Source of the DNA: Phascolarctobacterium sp.
GTDB lineage: Bacteria > Bacillota > Negativicutes > Acidaminococcales > Acidaminococcaceae
Reading direction: 5' to 3'
NCBI GenBank assembly: GCA_016302525.1
Contig: JAEDNJ010000090.1
Location: forward strand, 1-6,365
Length of the DNA stretch: 6,365 nucleotides
In this document: positions 5,710 to 6,365 of the stretch, in pieces
Numbering within the stretch: the first letter of the stretch is position 1
How the letters are laid out: every line of letters starts with the position of its first letter
Program-made: the position numbers and the translations under genes
The notes under the pieces: generated by a model
Told to the model about the DNA's origin: nothing
Database searches by the model: none
The model's input: only the letters and a program-made list of their open reading frames with translations

Positions 5710-6186
5710 ATGGCAGAGCTTTCCCATTTTGATAAAGAGGGCCAGGCCATTATGGTGGACATAGGCTCTAAGGCGGCTACAGAGCGTGTAGCCGCAGCGA
5801 CAGGCAAGCTGTTTGTGAGTGAAGAGATATTGGAAAAAATAGCATCAGGTACCATGGCCAAGGGTGATGTGCTCGGAGTGGCGCGCATTGCCGGCATTAT
5901 GGGGGCGAAGAAAACCAGCGAGCTCATTCCCCTGTGTCATCTGCTGGCGTTGTCGTCTTGTAAGGTGGAGTTTAGCCTGCATAAGGAGGCTCAGCCCTAT
6001 GTAGAGGCTCGCTGCACGGTGAAGACTACGGGGCAGACGGGCGTGGAGATGGAGGCCCTGACAGGGGTACAGATTGCCCTGCTGACTATTTATGATATGT
6101 GTAAGGCTGTAGATAAGCGCATGGTTATCAGCGAGGTCCACCTGGTGGAAAAAACTGGTGGCAAGAGCGGTGCTTTTCTATTTTAG
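5710..6186 (+). CDS. moaC: Cyclic pyranopterin monophosphate synthase MoaC
   Basis: Converts 3',8-cyclo-GTP, made by MoaA, into cyclic pyranopterin monophosphate, the second step of molybdenum cofactor synthesis; the family forms hexamers in the cytoplasm. The 158-residue protein shows all landmarks: [14 protein letters not shown] near the N-terminus, [20 protein letters not shown] (51-70), LIPLCH ending at H77, GVEMEAL (111-117), IYDMCKAV (127-134) and KTGGKSG (148-154). K51, H77, D129, K132 and K148 fit the known active-site positions within one residue of E. coli numbering. H77 is followed by Leu where nearly all relatives have Pro. ATG 5710 is 1 nt after the moaA stop, so the two sequential enzymes are probably translationally coupled. 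Confidence 0.97.
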   Translation: MAELSHFDKEGQAIMVDIGSKAATERVAAATGKLFVSEEILEKIASGTMAKGDVLGVARIAGIMGAKKTSELIPLCHLLALSSCKVEFSLHKEAQPYVEARCTVKTTGQTGVEMEALTGVQIALLTIYDMCKAVDKRMVISEVHLVEKTGGKSGAFLF

Positions 6187-6198
6187 GAGCTAGGATAA

Positions 6199-6365
6199 AT
6201 GAAGGGTGTAATTAAGGCGATTTGCCTAAGTAAAAAGCGTGGCACGGCTAAGGAGCCTGTTGCGAAGGCAAAGCTTGTGGCTGGCTTTGGGCTAGAGGGT
6301 GATGCTCATGCTGGCAGCTGGCATCGGCAGGTGAGCCTGCTTAGTGCTGAGCAGGTGGCAGACTT
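6199..6365 (+). CDS. MOSC-domain protein (partial, 5' end)
   Basis: The first 55 codons are visible and the gene runs off the window. The segment GLEGDAHAGSWHRQVSLLS (31-49) is the signature start of MOSC domains, the beta-barrel fold shared with the C-terminus of eukaryotic Moco sulfurase and with YiiM and YcbX. In anaerobic Bacillota such genes commonly follow moaC, as a stand-alone MOSC protein or fused to a MoaB/MogA domain; which form applies cannot be seen here. The family is thought to carry sulfur or bind molybdenum cofactor, which would suit an XDH-type enzyme whose Mo needs a terminal sulfido ligand; that role is inferred. ATG 6199 lies 12 nt after moaC, 9 nt after AGGAG (6185-6189), which overlaps the moaC stop. 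Confidence 0.88.
   Translation, partial: MKGVIKAICLSKKRGTAKEPVAKAKLVAGFGLEGDAHAGSWHRQVSLLSAEQVAD

Overview
The window reads as part of a molybdenum-enzyme locus from an anaerobic Bacillota-like bacterium. This rests on strong Shine-Dalgarno sequences (AGGAGG, GGAGG) at almost every start, tight gene packing, coding DNA of middling GC beside an AT-rich control region, and proteins that resemble clostridial and Negativicutes homologues as I remember them. Genus-level assignment is not possible by eye; Negativicutes is a guess.

Layout. Bases 2-97 are the tail of an unidentified plus-strand gene. A strong hairpin with a T-run (211-241) follows and lies exactly between this gene and a convergent minus-strand gene (242-865) for a MocA-type molybdopterin nucleotidyltransferase. 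An AT-rich divergent intergenic region (about 866-1201) holds candidate promoters, a tandem direct repeat and a small palindrome. From 1202 a plus-strand operon runs to the right edge: FAD subunit (1202-1996), 2Fe-2S subunit (1990-2457) and molybdopterin-binding subunit (2460-4745) of a xanthine-dehydrogenase-family hydroxylase, then moaA (4758-5708), moaC (5710-6186) and a MOSC-domain gene cut off by the window end (6199 onward). Junctions are a 7-nt overlap or gaps of 1-12 nt, with ribosome binding sites placed inside the preceding gene in several cases.

How the genes fit together. MoaA and MoaC carry out the first steps of molybdenum cofactor synthesis (GTP to cyclic pyranopterin monophosphate). 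The MocA-like enzyme would add the nucleotide that XDH-family enzymes need (the cytosine dinucleotide form). The three-subunit hydroxylase is the consumer: electrons pass from substrate at Mo, through two 2Fe-2S clusters, to FAD. The MOSC protein may handle sulfur or cofactor. The locus is therefore a supply-and-use module for one enzyme.

Most notable point: the large subunit keeps the residues for hydroxylation chemistry (Q226, E724, by alignment to bovine XDH recalled from memory), but the purine-clamping residues of classical xanthine dehydrogenase are replaced (E to Q261, R to L337, F to S462, T to S463). The substrate should be treated as unknown. I see no CRISPR array, insertion sequence, tRNA, rRNA or recognisable riboswitch.
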